From contig JBGZBP010000010.1 in assembly GCA_041844735.1 (NCBI GenBank), positions 1 through 13,548 of the forward strand: 13,548 bases of DNA, given 5' to 3'. Under the pieces are notes generated by a model. It was not told where the DNA came from, did no database searches, and saw nothing but the letters and a program-made list of their open reading frames with translations. A program made the translations under genes and the position numbers. This DNA is from CAJPNN01 sp041844735 (GTDB lineage: Bacteria; Bacillota; Clostridia; Peptostreptococcales; Anaerovoracaceae). This document shows, one piece after another, positions 13,539 to 13,548 of the stretch (position 1 is the first letter of the stretch; each line of letters begins with the position of its first letter).

Positions 13539-13546
13539 TATATGCA
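13530..13546 (+). repeat. Second copy of the glpK palindrome at the end of the hydrolase gene
   Basis: CATATATGATATATGCA matches 11065-11081 at 16 of 17 positions. With the preceding G it forms the perfect 7-bp dyad GCATATA-TGA-TATATGC, whose centre is the stop codon of the hydrolase. Confidence 0.4.
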
Positions 13547-13548
13547 GA
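13535..13548 (+). CDS. Possible start of a downstream gene (partial)
   Basis: An ATG at 13535 overlaps the hydrolase stop as ATGA, the classic arrangement for coupled genes, with GGAAAGG (13523-13529) five bases upstream. Only Met-Ile-Tyr-Ala can be read before the window ends, so identity and even existence are uncertain. Confidence 0.3.

Overview
The window is AT-rich, every supported gene lies on the + strand, and codon choice leans to AGA and ATA. Strong GGAGG-type ribosome sites, low-GC Gram-positive style promoters (TTGACT-N18-TATAAT, TTGCTA-N17-TATAAT), a rubredoxin and OmpR-type two-component systems of clostridial type point to an anaerobic Firmicute of class Clostridia. The genus cannot be named from this sequence alone.

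Layout. Positions 1-2540 are a translation block: the last codons of tuf (EF-Tu) and its terminator, a small two-helix membrane protein, then rpsB (S2) and tsf (EF-Ts). rpsB-tsf has a strong promoter whose -10 box lies inside a 14-bp dyad, plus a leader that can fold. The block ends in an elaborate nested hairpin whose core looks like the two ends of an IS3-type insertion sequence. Positions 2599-3283 hold a lone thiE-like gene (thiamine phosphate synthase).

Positions 3347-7532 hold a signalling and transport module: OmpR-type response regulator, ABC ATPase and ABC permease of the antimicrobial-peptide/bacitracin type, and a histidine kinase with one membrane anchor and no sensor domain. A small GNAT-like acetyltransferase and a three-helix membrane protein of unknown function follow. 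The ABC pair probably handles, and may also sense, an envelope-active compound. Positions 7545-10637 hold a second two-component system. A direct-repeat operator precedes a VanR-like regulator, followed by a 761-residue kinase with a 250-residue outside domain and five further membrane helices.

Positions 10690-11003 are a self-contained rubredoxin gene with its own promoter and terminator. Positions 11022-13538 are a glycerol unit: glpK (glycerol kinase) followed after 20 bases by a monoacylglycerol-lipase/lysophospholipase-like hydrolase. Together these would release glycerol from lipid and phosphorylate it. This GlpK lacks the histidine that HPr phosphorylates in enterococcal and bacillar enzymes. 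A 17-bp palindromic sequence occurs just before glpK and again, with one change, at the end of the hydrolase gene, where a further gene may start.

No CRISPR array, tRNA, rRNA or intact insertion sequence was seen. No gene-free stretch exceeds about 220 bases. The most unusual points are the IS-like core of the tsf terminator, the histidine-less GlpK, the repeated glpK palindrome, and the sensor-less kinase joined to an ABC transporter.
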